Positions 11,596-21,800 of a stretch of 64,000 nucleotides of DNA are shown in pieces. The position numbers were made by a program, and so were the translations under genes. This stretch comes from Ramlibacter terrae (GTDB lineage: Bacteria > Pseudomonadota > Gammaproteobacteria > Burkholderiales > Burkholderiaceae_C). Location of the stretch: contig CP053418.1 in NCBI GenBank assembly GCA_013127575.1, forward strand, positions 2,108,001 through 2,172,000. Direction: 5' to 3'. Under the pieces are notes generated by a model that was not told where the DNA came from, did not search any database, and was given only the letters and a program-made list of their open reading frames with translations. The number at the start of each line of letters is the position of its first letter. Position 1 is the first letter of the stretch.

Positions 11596-12435
11596 TGATG
11601 CGCAGCGTGCTTTCCGGCCTGTTGCTGGCCGCGTCGCTGCTGGGCGGCTGCGCCTCCACGGTGGTACCGCCCATCGAGGGCGTGGTGTGGCAGCCGTTCA
11701 ACGAGAACGCCGAGCCGCGCGGCGACTGGGAGAAGCTGGGCGTGCACCGGCTCCTGGTGCAATGGAGCGCCGTCGACAAACGGCCTTCGTTCCCGGCACG
11801 GCGCTGCCGCCCGGCGCGAAGATGCCGGACTGGCAGCGGATCGCCGGCCAGCCCCGGGCGAAGGAGGTGATCCTCGGCATGGCCGGCCGCTTCGACGAGC
11901 GCGGCGCCCGCGGGGACATCGAAGGCCTGGTGAAGACGTCGGCGGACTGGCGAAGACGCCGCCGCCGGGGATCAACGTCACGGCCTGGTACTTCCCGGTG
12001 GAGATCGACCCCACACGGATGGAGGCGCCGCTGCTCAAGCCGATGCTCGACACGCTGCCGACGCCGTTGTGGATCAGCGTCTACGACAGCGCCAACGTCG
12101 GGCCGGAGGAACTGGCCCAGAGCCTCGTCGAGTGGCTGCCGCCCCACGTGGGTGTCTTCTTCGAGGACGGGGTCGGCGTGCATGCGCGCGAACCCTTCGT
12201 GGCGAAGCACTACGCCAACGTGCTGGTGCGGCGGCTCGGCCGCGACCGCGTGCGCGTGATCGCGGAAGCCTTCCGGCCCAAGCCGGGTGGCGGCTTCCGG
12301 CCCGCGACCATCGACGAACTGAAGCCGCAGCTGGCCACCTATGCGGGCTTTCCCATCTACCTGTTCGAAGGGCCGCTGTATGTTTCGCCGCAACTGGTGC
12401 AGGAACTCGCGGCGGCGCAAAAGGCCCAGAAGTAG
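11595..12435 (+). CDS. Lipoprotein of the exopolysaccharide cluster (apparent frameshifts)
   Basis: About 280 residues after repair, beginning with a lipoprotein signal and lipobox (LAASLLGGC, modified Cys about residue 20). The body alternates strands and helices in the manner of a small TIM barrel (EVILGMAGRF, INVTAWYFPVEI, LWISVYDS, VGVFFEDGVG, RVRVIAEAF), with acidic residues at strand ends, reminiscent of glycoside-hydrolase-like folds. I do not recognise a family and infer only a possible glycan-processing role. The start ATG shares its A with the preceding TGA (TGATG), so translation is coupled to the NfrA-like gene. The break near 11947 repairs to CCTGG; another near 11775 is unexplained. 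Confidence 0.65.
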
Positions 12436-12509
12436 TCCTTGTCCTACAGGATGTGCGCGGCCATTCCCACAGGAAGGGTTTTGCCGAGCTTCTTACAGTA
12501 GGTAAGGCC

Positions 12510-14533
12510 ATGAAATCATTGCTTACGCGTTGCAGGATGCTTGCGGCCTTGGGGCTGCTGTGCTTCCTCGCGCCCGCCGGGGCGCAGTCTCTCGGCCCCG
12601 CCAGCGCCGACCCGTGGGTGGGACGGCCGCTCGACCTGTCGGTTCCGGCGCGCTTCGCCACGGCCGATGCCGGTGACGAATGCGTGCAGGCCGACGTCTT
12701 CTATGGCGACCAGCGCCTGGCGGGCAACCGGTGCGCGCGACGGTCCTCGGCGCCCCCGGCGACCGGCGTGTCCGTGTGGTCGCGGACACGCCGATCGACG
12801 AGCCGATCGTCACCGTGGCCGTGCGCGCCGGTTGCCGCAACAGCGTGACCCGCACCTATACCTTGCTGCCCGCGATGCCATCGGGCCCCACGCTGGCCGC
12901 GGCGGCGGCGCGCTCCTCGGGCGCCGCCGGCATCTCGTCGGTGGCCTCGCCCGTGCGATTGGCGGCCGCCACGTCGCCCACCGCGCTGCGCCCGCCGCGC
13001 GCATCCCGGCCGGTGGCCGCCGAAGGCCCGACCCGCGCACGCGCCGCCCGCATGGAGCGCGCGCGCGAGAGCGGCGGGGGCGCGCGCCTGCGCCTCGACG
13101 TGTGGGAGCCGGAGCCCGCGCAGTCGCCGGCCACGCTGCTGCGCGTCTCCGCGCAGTTGTCCCAGCCCACGCACGATGCGGCCGCCCGCGCCACCGCCGC
13201 CCTGTTGTGGCAGGCGCTCAATGCCGATCCTTCGGAACTGCTGCGAACCAGCCTGACGCTGCAACGCCTCGAAGGCGAGCTCGCCGGCCTGCGGACCACG
13301 GCCGACCAGACCCGCGCCGAGATGGCCGCGCTGCGGCAGGTGCTCGAAGCGCCGCCGGAAGGCTTCCGGCTGTCCAGCCAGTTCACGCAGGCGCTGACCC
13401 TGCTGGTGCTGGCCGGCGCCGCCGTAGCGGCTTTCCTGTGGTGGCGCACCGCGCGGCAGCAGCACGTGGGCGGCTGGAACGGCCAGCCGCTGGACAGCAC
13501 GCTCGACAGCGTGTCGCCCCGGCAGGACCCACCGCCGCCGGTGGCCGCCGTGGTCGAACGCACGGCCGAAGTTCCGTCCCAGCCCGCGCCCGTGTCCCGG
13601 TCCGGCCCGCAGCCCCGGCCGGACCGTCGAGGGCGGCGTCGTCGTGCCGGCCGCGCAGCCGGCGCGCGCCGAACTGCAGCCGCTGGAGTTCGAGCTTCCC
13701 GTCGCGGCGCCCAAGCTGGTCAACGCGCCCGCGCGAGGGCGGCAGCTGCGCGTGGAAACGCTCGCCGCCACCTTCCGGGAGGTCGAGTTCCTCACCTCGC
13801 TGGGGCTGTGGGGCGATGCGTCCGACGTGCTCAAGACGTACATCGAGGACAGCAGCGGCCCGGCGCCGATCGCCTACTTCGAGCTGATGCGCCTGTACGA
13901 CCACGCCGATGACGCCGCCGGCCCGGCCGCGGTGCGCCGCCGGTACCTGCAGGTGTTCGGCGCCGAGCCGCCGGCGCTGGAGCAGATCGCAGCGCCCCAC
14001 GGCCTGCAGGCGCGGGCCGAACTCGCCGCGCGGATCACGCGCAACTGGGGCAAGCCGCAGGCGCTGGACATGATCGAGGACCTGCTGTTCGCGGCGCCCG
14101 CGCCCGACAAGGCGCTGTCGCTCGAGGCCGGGCGCGACCTGCTGTGCCTGTTCCGGTGGGGACCGAGCTGCAGCGCGAAGAGGCCGCCGCGCCGGGCGGC
14201 GAGGGCGACGAACATGGCTGGCGCCCCGGGCGCACGCCGAAGACGCCGGGCAGGCCCGGTGGCGGCGCAGGATGCAGCGGATTACGGCGTGGGGCTCGAC
14301 CTCGACCGGACGCGCATGCCGCGCCGCTGCCGGAGCCGGAGCCGCTGGAACGCGCGAACGCCGAGCCGCTGCGGCTGCAGGAGCCGCAAGACGATCCGCT
14401 GCTGGCGGAATTCGAGGCGGCGGTCCGCGGCGAACCTGCCGGCGGCCGCGGCCACCCGGACGCGGACGGCCCGAACGTCGACCCCTTCAGTGACGCGGTG
14501 GCCAACGAGAGCCGCCGCCCCTTGCCCCGTTGA
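12510..14533 (+). CDS. FimV-like protein (periplasmic domain, one membrane helix, cytoplasmic C-terminus; apparent frameshifts)
   Basis: About 676 residues after repair. It opens with a signal peptide ending PAGAQS. An N-terminal FimV-like domain follows (GRPLDLSVPARF, ECVQADVFYGDQRL), then a long Ala/Pro-rich stretch, a coiled-coil segment, a single membrane helix (TLLVLAGAAVAAFLWW) and an acidic C-terminal helical region (FREVEFLTSLGLWGDASDVL) like TPR repeats. FimV proteins organise polar machines and type IV pili and affect cyclic nucleotide signalling. Breaks near 12731, 14157 and probably 14214 repair to CCTGG. It starts 75 bases after the lipoprotein gene, behind a CTTAC-N5-GTAAG inverted repeat (12492-12506). 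A link to export or localisation of the polysaccharide machine is inferred from position. Confidence 0.6.
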
Positions 14534-14557
14534 AAAAAGGACCCGCCATGGCCCCTG

Positions 14558-16442
14558 GTGCAGCAAAGATCCGCCGGCGCCGACCCCGCGGCCCTGGTGA
14601 TGGAGGAGAACCTTCTGCGCACGACCGCGTCCGCCAACCGCCCGGCCTGGCTCTACACCGCCGCCCTGCATCCCGCCGACGAGCCCGAGCGTCTGTCCGA
14701 GCTGCACGGCTTCAACATCCTCGACACCGATCCCGACGACGACTACGACCGGCTGGTGCAGCTGGCCACCGTCCTGTGCGGCACGCAGCTCGGCGCGCTC
14801 ACGTTCGTCGACAGCGGCCGCCAGTGGTACAAGTCGCGCGTCGGGCTGCCGGTGCAGCAGATCGCCCGCGACAAGTCGTTCTGCGGCCACACGATCCTCG
14901 AGTCCGACCGCGTGCTGGAGATCCCGGACGTGGCGAAGCTCGGCTGGGCCGACCCGCAGCCCCGGGGACCGAACGGGCCCACGCTGCGCTTCTATGCGGC
15001 CGCGCCGCTGCGCACGCGCGACGGCAGCGCCATCGGCTCGCTCTGCGTCATGGACCCGGTGCCGCGCCGCCTGACCGAGAGCCAGAAGGACGGCCTGATG
15101 AAGCTGGCGAAGGCCGTGGCCACGCAGCTGCAGCTGCGCCGGCAACTGCGCATCGCCACCGAGACCGACCGCCTGACCGGCCTGCCGAACTGGTTCCATT
15201 TCGAGCACCAGTTCGACCACAGCCGAGCGCCGCGGGGCATGGTGTGCTTCGTCAAGCTGAAAACCATCAACCAGATCAATTCGGCGCACGGCTTCCGCGT
15301 GGCCGACGGCCTGATCAAGCAGACCGCCGAACGGCTGAAGGTGTTCGCCGACCGGGGCGCCTTCATCGGCCGCATCAAGCGCGGACTGTTCATCCTGTTC
15401 TTCCCGGATGCCAAGGCCGACGAGTTCGCGCGCACGCGGGCGCCCGAGATGGCGACCAGCCTGTGCGCGCCGTACACGGTGAACAACCTTTCGCTGGTGT
15501 GCCCGGTCAACCTCGGCTTCGCGTCGTACCCCGAAGACGGCAAGACGCTGGACGAGGTGGTCAATGCCGCCGATACGGCGCTGCAGGTGGCGGTGGAGCG
15601 CGAGCAGCTGATCGCCTACTTCGACCGCTCCGTCGACAACGTGCAGAGCATGCATTTCCGGCTCGAGCCGCAGTTGCGGCGCGCGCTGGAGAAGAGCGAG
15701 TTCGTCAACTACTACCAGCCGAAGGTGGAGCTCACCACCGGCCGCATCGTCGGCGTGGAGGCGCTGGTGCGCTGGATGGACCCGCGGCGCGGCCTGGTGC
15801 CGCCGGGCGAGTTCGTGCCGGCGCTGGAGACCACCGGCCTGATCGGCGACGTGGCGCAGAAGATCATGGAGCGCGCCGTCGAAGACTGGAAAAGCTGGCG
15901 CGACGCCGGATTGGTGGCGCCCCGCATCGCGGTCAACGTCGCGGCGGCGCAGTTGCGCAACGAAGACTTCATCGAAACGCTCAAGCTGGCGCTCGACCTG
16001 GTCGGCGGCGACCCGTCCGCGCTGGGCATCGAGGTGACGGAAAGCATCCTGATCTCGAACATGGAGCGCGCGATCGAGGTGCTGCAGCAGGTGCGCTCGC
16101 TGGGCATGCCGGTGGCGATCGACGACTTCGGAACCGGTTATTCATCGCTGGCCTACATCGTCACGCTGCCGATCGACGAACTGAAGATCGACCGCGCCTT
16201 CGTCAAGAAGATCACGGCCGATGCCGCGTACGAAGGCATCGTGCGCACCTGCGTCTCCACGGCGCGCGGGCTGAACCTGAAGGTGGTGGCCGAAGGCGTC
16301 GAAACCGAAGGCCAGGGCGGCCGCGCTGCGGGCGCTGGGCTGCGACCAGGCGCAGGGCTTCTACTACAGCCCGCCGGTGCCGGCGGACCAATTGGTGCGC
16401 ATGCTGAAGGCGGGGCCGCTGCATCCCCCGCCGGGGCTCTGA
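14558..16442 (+). CDS. GAF - degenerate GGDEF - EAL protein (c-di-GMP phosphodiesterase)
   Basis: About 627 residues. A GAF domain (about 45-190, with SFCGHTIL and LRFYAAAPL) is followed by a GGDEF-fold domain whose signature is replaced by KRGLF, so it should not make c-di-GMP. The EAL domain keeps the catalytic set: EALVRW, NVAAAQL, EVTESIL, DDFGTGYSSL, KIDRAFV and EGVE. It probably hydrolyses c-di-GMP. A frameshift near 16322 adds a G after CCAGG; removing it yields ALRALGCDQAQGFYYS and the stop at 16442. The start is uncertain: ATG at 14548 with a ribosome site and one C missing before CCTGG, GTG at 14558, or ATG at 14600. It closes the NfrB-like cluster, whose synthase binds c-di-GMP. 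Confidence 0.85.
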
Positions 16443-16464
16443 AGACGGGAGCGGGATCGGACCG

Positions 16465-16568
16465 CCTTTGAACGCAGAGGGGCGCAGAGGAGGCGCAGAG
16501 AACGCAGAAAAGAAGCTGAATTCCTTCTGCGTTTTCTGCGCAATCTCTGCGCCCTCTGCGTTAAAAGG
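16465..16568. repeat. Long imperfect palindrome, CGCAGAGG family, copy 1
   Basis: Left arm built from CGCAGAGG/CGCAGAGAA units, right arm from their complements (CTCTGCG, TTCTGCG), starting CCTTTGAACGCAG and ending CTGCGTTAAAAGG. It lies between two convergent genes. Copies 2-4 are at 38474-38584, 53030-53144 and 60866-61000. Confidence 0.85.
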
Positions 16569-16583
16569 CTTGCTACAGCAGCC

Positions 16584-17853
16584 TCAGACGATCTTCACCA
16601 GCTCGAACAGCACCGTCGGCGGCAGTTCGGCCGTCAGTTGCTCGCGCCCGACCTTGGGCGTTTCGAAGCGGTCGAAACCACTGAGGTGAAACGAAGGCAG
16701 TTCGCGGGTGATCTCCACCAGCGGGCAGCGCTCTTCGCCGCCGAGGACGTCGTGCCGGAAGGCCGCCACTTCCTCGGGCGCGATGTCCCATGCCGTCACC
16801 AGCACGTTCGGCCGGCCGTCGCCGATCACCGCGCGGGCATGCATCGGGTCGGACGCGGCCACCGCGTCGATGCCCATCTTGCGCAGCGCGTCCACCGCCT
16901 CCTGGCGCAGCCGGTCGTCGCGCGTCATCACCAGCACCCAGGTCTCGCGCAGCGAGTTGGCCTGGCCGTCGGCGTCGGTGAGCTCGGGCATGCCACGCCT
17001 TCGGTGTTGATGAACGTCTTGGGGAAATCGATCGTGAGCAGCGCGGCGCCGTCGGCGCGCGAGCGCGTGACCTCCGGGCCGGACGAAGCGGCGATCTGGC
17101 GCAGCAGCATCCAGTGCAGGCCGTCGTTGAGGCGGCGGCCGCGCGGCCGCGCCGTCCAGCCCGGCGACCCGGGCGCGCCGGTGGGGGCGGCGGGCGGCGG
17201 CGTCGCGACGCGCACCTTCAGTTGGGCGGGGCCGGCCCACTCGGAGGGCACCAGCGTGAAGTGCAGGTCCTTGCTGAAGCTGGTGGCCCAGTCGAGGATG
17301 CTGTTCAACAGGCTGATGGCCACCGGCGGGTCGAGCAGCACGTCGACCGCCTGCAGTTCGGTGGCGACGCCGACGCCGGCGGCGGTGAGTTCCGTACCGC
17401 GGTCTTCCAGCACGTGGCGCACGAGTTCGGAAAGGTCGACGCGCTCGCGGGCCTGGCGGATCCGGCCGCCGGCCGGGCGGGTGATCTGCTGCGCGCGCAG
17501 GCTGGTGCCGCGCAGCGTGTGCATGGCGTCGCTCAGGGCCTTGGCTTCGCTGCGGCGCAGGCGGCCGGCGCCCACCGGGTAGTTCAGGGCGCGCAGCAGG
17601 AGGTTGCTGCTTTCCACGGCCTGCTCGGACAGCGCGGCGACGAGGTTCGGCCACTGCTGCGCCATGGACCGGCGGCGTTCGGGTCGACGGGCGCATAGGT
17701 GCCGGCGCCGTCGGACCAGCGGCGGCCGGTGACGGGGATGCTGGTGGCGGTGGGCGCGGGAGAGGCGGGGCCTTGCGGGCCGGTGGGCGGGGTGGACATG
17801 GCCGGCTCCGGGTCGACGAGGGAAAGCGCGGGGAATTCGATGGTGGCGTTCAT
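16584..17853 (-). CDS. Degenerate histidine-kinase-like protein with pseudo-receiver domain (apparent frameshifts)
   Basis: About 423 residues after repair. A Pro-rich N-terminus leads to a helical dimerisation-like region (SEQAVESSNLLLRAL, MHTLRGTSLRAQQI), a poorly conserved ATPase-like domain (LLNSILDWATSFSKD, LHWMLLRQIAASSG) without obvious G boxes, and a C-terminal receiver fold (WVLVMTRDDRLRQEAVDAL, PNVLVTAWDI) where Ala occupies the expected phospho-Asp position. It is probably a signalling adaptor rather than an active kinase. The start overlaps the upstream receiver gene by ATGA, so the two are coupled. The break near 17665 repairs to CCTGG; that near 16990 does not. The function is not known. 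Confidence 0.55.
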
Positions 17854-18275
17854 GGGGTTCCTCCGGTGGGCGTTTCGGGTGCGAGCGCGGCGTGCGCGCC
17901 CAGCAGGGTGCACTGGTGGGAGCAGTAATCCACCAGCGCGTCGATTTCGGTGGACTTGTCGAAGACGGCGTCCACGCCGAGCTGGCCGCAGCGCTTGCGC
18001 ACGCTGGCGTTGACGTAGTTGCTGAAGACCACGACCTTCTGTTCGGGCCGGGCCCGCTGCAGCCGCTGGATCAGGCGGATGCCGCTGCCGCCCTTGAGGA
18101 ACAGGTCGACGATCACCATGTCCCAGCCGCGGCCGTTGGAGACGAGCCAATCGAAGGCCGCCTCCTCGGTGGGGCTGCCCCCGACCACCTTGACGCAGGT
18201 GAGCTCTTCCGGGGCACCGGCAAGGTTCTCATGGATTTCAGCGTTGTCCTCCACGACAAAAACAGCGAGTTGCAC
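17850..18275 (-). CDS. Single-domain response regulator
   Basis: Intact 141-residue receiver domain: acidic pocket VVEDN, phospho-accepting Asp in VIVDLFLKGGSG, switch residue in VVFSNY and Lys in FDKST. It has no output domain, only a short tail. Such CheY-like proteins usually act through protein contacts. It begins with GTG at 18275 and overlaps the kinase-like gene downstream by four bases (ATGA), suggesting the pair works together. Divergent from the PAS-GGDEF-EAL gene. Confidence 0.85.
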   Translation of the reverse strand: MQLAVFVVEDNAEIHENLAGAPEELTCVKVVGGSPTEEAAFDWLVSNGRGWDMVIVDLFLKGGSGIRLIQRLQRARPEQKVVVFSNYVNASVRKRCGQLGVDAVFDKSTEIDALVDYCSHQCTLLGAHAALAPETPTGGTP

Positions 18276-18367
18276 GAAGGGCTCAATCAGTAAGGTTCGG
18301 TGTCAAGGCGTAATCGGACTCTAGTAGGCGGCTCATCGGCGCGATACGGATGCACACGCGTTTGCAT

Positions 18368-18383
18368 GTAGGAGCGGGCCTAC
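18368..18383. promoter_or_regulatory. Inverted repeat GTAGG-N6-CCTAC before the PAS-GGDEF-EAL gene
   Basis: Second perfect copy of the palindrome seen at 2260-2275, in the 175-base region between the divergent response-regulator and PAS-GGDEF-EAL genes. It could regulate either. The regulator is unknown. Confidence 0.4.
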
Positions 18384-18450
18384 GGCTGCGCCTTCCGGCC
18401 CCGTAGAGGTGCGGCGCCACTTAAGATGCGCCAACAAGACAGCATCTCCA

Positions 18451-20929
18451 ATGGACCCAGTCATCGCGGATAGCGCAGGCAACCTCCTGCACCTGGTCGA
18501 ACGGAGCGCGTTCGTCGGCTTCTGGCGGCTCGACATGCGCCACCAGCAGCTGTACTGGTCCGAGCAGCTGGCACGCCTGCATGGCGCCCCTGCGGACTAC
18601 ACACCTACTTACGCCAACGCGCTGTGCCACTTCGTCAAGGAGCACCGCGCGGAGCTGGATGCGCGCATGCGCGCCTGCCACGAGAAGGGCACGCCGTTCG
18701 ACGTGGAGGTGCAGGTCGATTCGCTGCAGGGCCGCCGCATCTGGGTGCGCTGCGTGGGCCAGCCGCTGCGCGACGAGACCGGCGAGATCATCGGCGCCGA
18801 GGGACTGGTGCAGGAGATCGCGCCGGCCGGCCACGCGATCGGCACGCTGCTGCGGCACACCGTCAGCATGGGCGGCTCGCTCGGGAGCGGCGAGGCTTTC
18901 GCCACCGTCGACAAGCAGGGCCGCATCAGCTATGCCAACGAGCAGGCCGAACAGCTGCTGGCGCCCGCCGGCGAGATGCTGATCGGCCGCTACATCTGGA
19001 GCTTCTTCCAGAAGCGCGCGCGCCTCTCGCTGGAAGAGCGCTTCCGCCACGCGCTGGAAAAGCGCCAGACCATCGAGCTCGAGGAGATGGACGCGCAGGT
19101 GAGCCACTGGCTCGAGCTGCGCGGCTTCCCTTCGGCGCGGGGCTGGCGCTGCACATGCGCGACGTGACTTCGCGCCGGCAGGCGCAGCAGCACCTGATGC
19201 TGCTCGAAGGCAGCATCGCCCGCCTGAACGACATCGTCATCATCACCGAGGCCGCGCCTTTCCGCGCGCCCGGGCCGCGCATCGTGTTCGTCAACGACGC
19301 GTTCGTGCGCCGCACCGGCTACACGCGCGAGGAAGTCATCGGCCAGTCGCCGCGCTTCCTGCAGGGCCCCGACACGCAGCGCTCGCAGCTCGATCGCATC
19401 CGGGCCGGCCGGAGCAGTGGGAGCGGGTGCGCGTCGACCTGATCAACTACACCAAGTCCGGCGAGCCCTACTGGGTGGACCTCGACGTCTCGCCGGTGTG
19501 GGACGAGTCGCGCCGCCTCACGCACTGGGTGGCGGTCGGCCGCGACATCACCGAGCGCAAGACGGCCGAAGAGAAGATCCAGTACTGGCCTTCTACGACC
19601 CGCTGACGCAGTTGCCGAACCGGCAGCACCTGCTGGACCGACTGACCGAAGCGGTGGGCGAGGGCACCGGCGAAAGCCGCGAAGGCGCGCTGATGTTCAT
19701 CGACCTCGACAACTTCAAGGTGCTGAACGACACGCTGGGCCACCAGAAGGGCGACCTGCTGCTGCAGCAGGTCGCGCGTCGCCTGCGCAACTGCGTCGCC
19801 AAGGGCGACCTGGTGGCGCGGCTCGGCGGCGACGAGTTCGTGGTGCTGCTGGAGAACACGCCCGAGAAGCCGCTCGACCCGATGACGGCCGCCAAGGTGG
19901 TCAGCGAGCGCATCCTGGCGGGCTGGGCGAGCCGTACGTGCTGCCCGGGTACCTGCACCACAGCACCTGCAGCATCGGCGTGACGCTGTTCGCCAAGGGG
20001 CCGAACAGCGTGAGCGAACTGCTCAAGCAGGCCGACCTCGCGATGTACCAGGCCAAGGGCGCGGGCCGCAACGCGGTGCGCTTCTTCGATCCCGAGATGC
20101 AGGCGGTGGCCACGGCCAACGCGGCGCTCGCCTCCGACCTGCGGCAGGCGTGGCGCGAGAACCAGCTGCGGGTGGAGTACCAGCCGCAGGTGGGCGCGGA
20201 CGGCCGGATGATCGGCGTCGAGGCGCTGCTGCGCTGGGAGCATCCCACCCGCGGCAAGGTGCATCCGGCCGACTTCATTCCCACTGCGGAAGAAACCTCG
20301 CTGATCGTGCCGATCGGCCATTGGGTGCTGGAGCAGGCGTGCGCGCAGCTCGCCGCCTGGGCCGGGCGACCGGACCGCGCGCACCTCAGCATCGCGGTGA
20401 ACGTCAGTGTGCGGCAGTTCCGCCATCCCGACTTCGTGAGCGAGGTGATCGCGTGCGTGCGCAGCGCGGGTGCGCCGCCCGGCAAGCTCAAGCTCGAACT
20501 GACCGAAAGCCTGCTGGTCGACGGGCTCGACCTGACCGTGGCGAAGATGTCGACGCTCAAGGAAATGGGCGTGAGCCTTTCCGTGGACGACTTCGGCATC
20601 GGCTATTCGTCGCTGTCGTACCTCAAGCGCCTGCCGCTCGACGAACTCAAGATCGACCGCGAGTTCGTCAAGGACATCCTGACCGATTCGAACGACGCGG
20701 CGATCGCGGCGACGATCATCGGCCGGGCCACAGCCGGGCCTGAACGTGATCGCGGAAGGGGTGGAGACGGAGGAGCAGCGCGTGTTCCCTGGCGCGGCAG
20801 GGCTGCGACCGCTACCGGGGCTACCTGTATTCGCGGCCGCTGACGATCGAGGACACGGAAGCCTTCATGGAACGCGCCGCCAGCGGCGGCGGCGTGGTCA
20901 GACCGGAACCATCTTCAGCGGTGACGTGA
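18451..20929 (+). CDS. PAS-PAS-PAS-GGDEF-EAL c-di-GMP turnover protein (apparent frameshifts)
   Basis: About 828 residues after repair. Three PAS-like sensor regions (about 15-125, 145-240 and 250-380, the last with GYTREEVIGQSPRFLQGPDT, a LOV-like motif lacking the flavin Cys) precede a complete GGDEF domain (RLGGDEFVVL; no RxxD inhibitory site visible) and a complete EAL domain (EALLRWEHP, ELTESLL, DDFGIGYSSL, KIDREFV, EGVE). It may act as cyclase, phosphodiesterase or both. Breaks near 19144, 19406, 19589, 19928, 20727, 20741 and 20789 all sit at CCTGG-like sites. Its 3' end overlaps the convergent kinase-like gene by 32 bases. Candidate regulator of the NfrB-like system. Confidence 0.85.
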
Positions 20930-21647
20930 TCACCGCGCGCGGCAGGCGCAGGATGATCGCGTTGCCGTTGCGCAGCAGCTCCACAGACTCCTCGGCGGCC
21001 AGCGCCTGCACCTCGGCCCAGGCCAGCGGCGCTTCGCCGGACTCGTGCAGCAGCGTGAAGGAACCTTCGGGCTGCGGCGCGTAATCCACGGCCACGACGC
21101 CGTGCGTGGACGAGAACTCGGTGTGGATGGTGATCTCGCCGGGCGCCGTCGCCGTGTCGGTCAGCGTGAGCACCGCGGCGGCCAGCAGGAAGCGCATCGA
21201 CGAGCGCGACACTTCGAAGTCGCCTTCGCCGAGCTCGGTGCGCAGGTCGAAGCCGCGGAAGTTGAGGCTGGTGGAGAGCAGCCGCACGCATTCCTCCACG
21301 CCTTCGCGCAGCTGCACGGCGTCGTCGTCCGCCGGCTGCATCCACGAGGAAACCTGCAGGCAGGTGCCCACGGCCTGGCGCGACAGGCGGTTGAGCTTGG
21401 AGACCGAGGCCTGCAGGTCGTCCTGTTCGATCGTGCCGCGTTCGAGGCGGGCGGTGAGGGCCTCGGCCATCATGCCCAGCGATTGCAGGTGCACCACCAT
21501 GTCGTGGCGGAGCGGGGGCGCGAGGCGCCGCAGGATGTCGTGCCGGGCCGCCCGGGCGAGGCTGCGCATGCGCTGCGGTGCTGCGTCGGGGGCCGCGGGA
21601 GGCGTGCCTCCGGTGGGCGTGGTGATGGGGTCTTCGATGGCCAACAC
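20898..21647 (-). CDS. Histidine-kinase-like protein without sensor domain
   Basis: Intact 249-residue soluble protein. A helical region with an H-box-like LRHDMVVHLQSLGMM (about residues 45-60) is followed by a degenerate ATPase-like domain (ECVRLLSTSLNFRGFDL, RFLLAAAVLTLTDTA). No clear N or G boxes and no membrane segments. It is divergent from the LuxR-type response regulator 150 bases away, so it may serve that regulator as a phosphotransfer or scaffold protein. GTG start. Family assignment is tentative. Confidence 0.6.
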   Translation of the reverse strand: MLAIEDPITTPTGGTPPAAPDAAPQRMRSLARAARHDILRRLAPPLRHDMVVHLQSLGMMAEALTARLERGTIEQDDLQASVSKLNRLSRQAVGTCLQVSSWMQPADDDAVQLREGVEECVRLLSTSLNFRGFDLRTELGEGDFEVSRSSMRFLLAAAVLTLTDTATAPGEITIHTEFSSTHGVVAVDYAPQPEGSFTLLHESGEAPLAWAEVQALAAEESVELLRNGNAIILRLPRAVITSPLKMVPV

Positions 21648-21800
21648 TTAGTTGTTTGAAATGGTTCAGGTCGAAGCGGAGTCTGGGAGGCCTCGCGAAC
21701 CGGGAATGTCATCGCACCACGGCGCGATATGTAGGAAGAGGACGGCAGGATGGCACAGGCGCCGCCGGCCGTGTTGCGAGTGTGATGTAAATTCGGCCCG

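Noticed and set aside
16465..16568. Rho-independent terminator or small RNA gene
   Set aside because: The stem is long and interrupted, with no T tail, and three more copies exist elsewhere. A repeat family fits better, though it may still stop transcripts.
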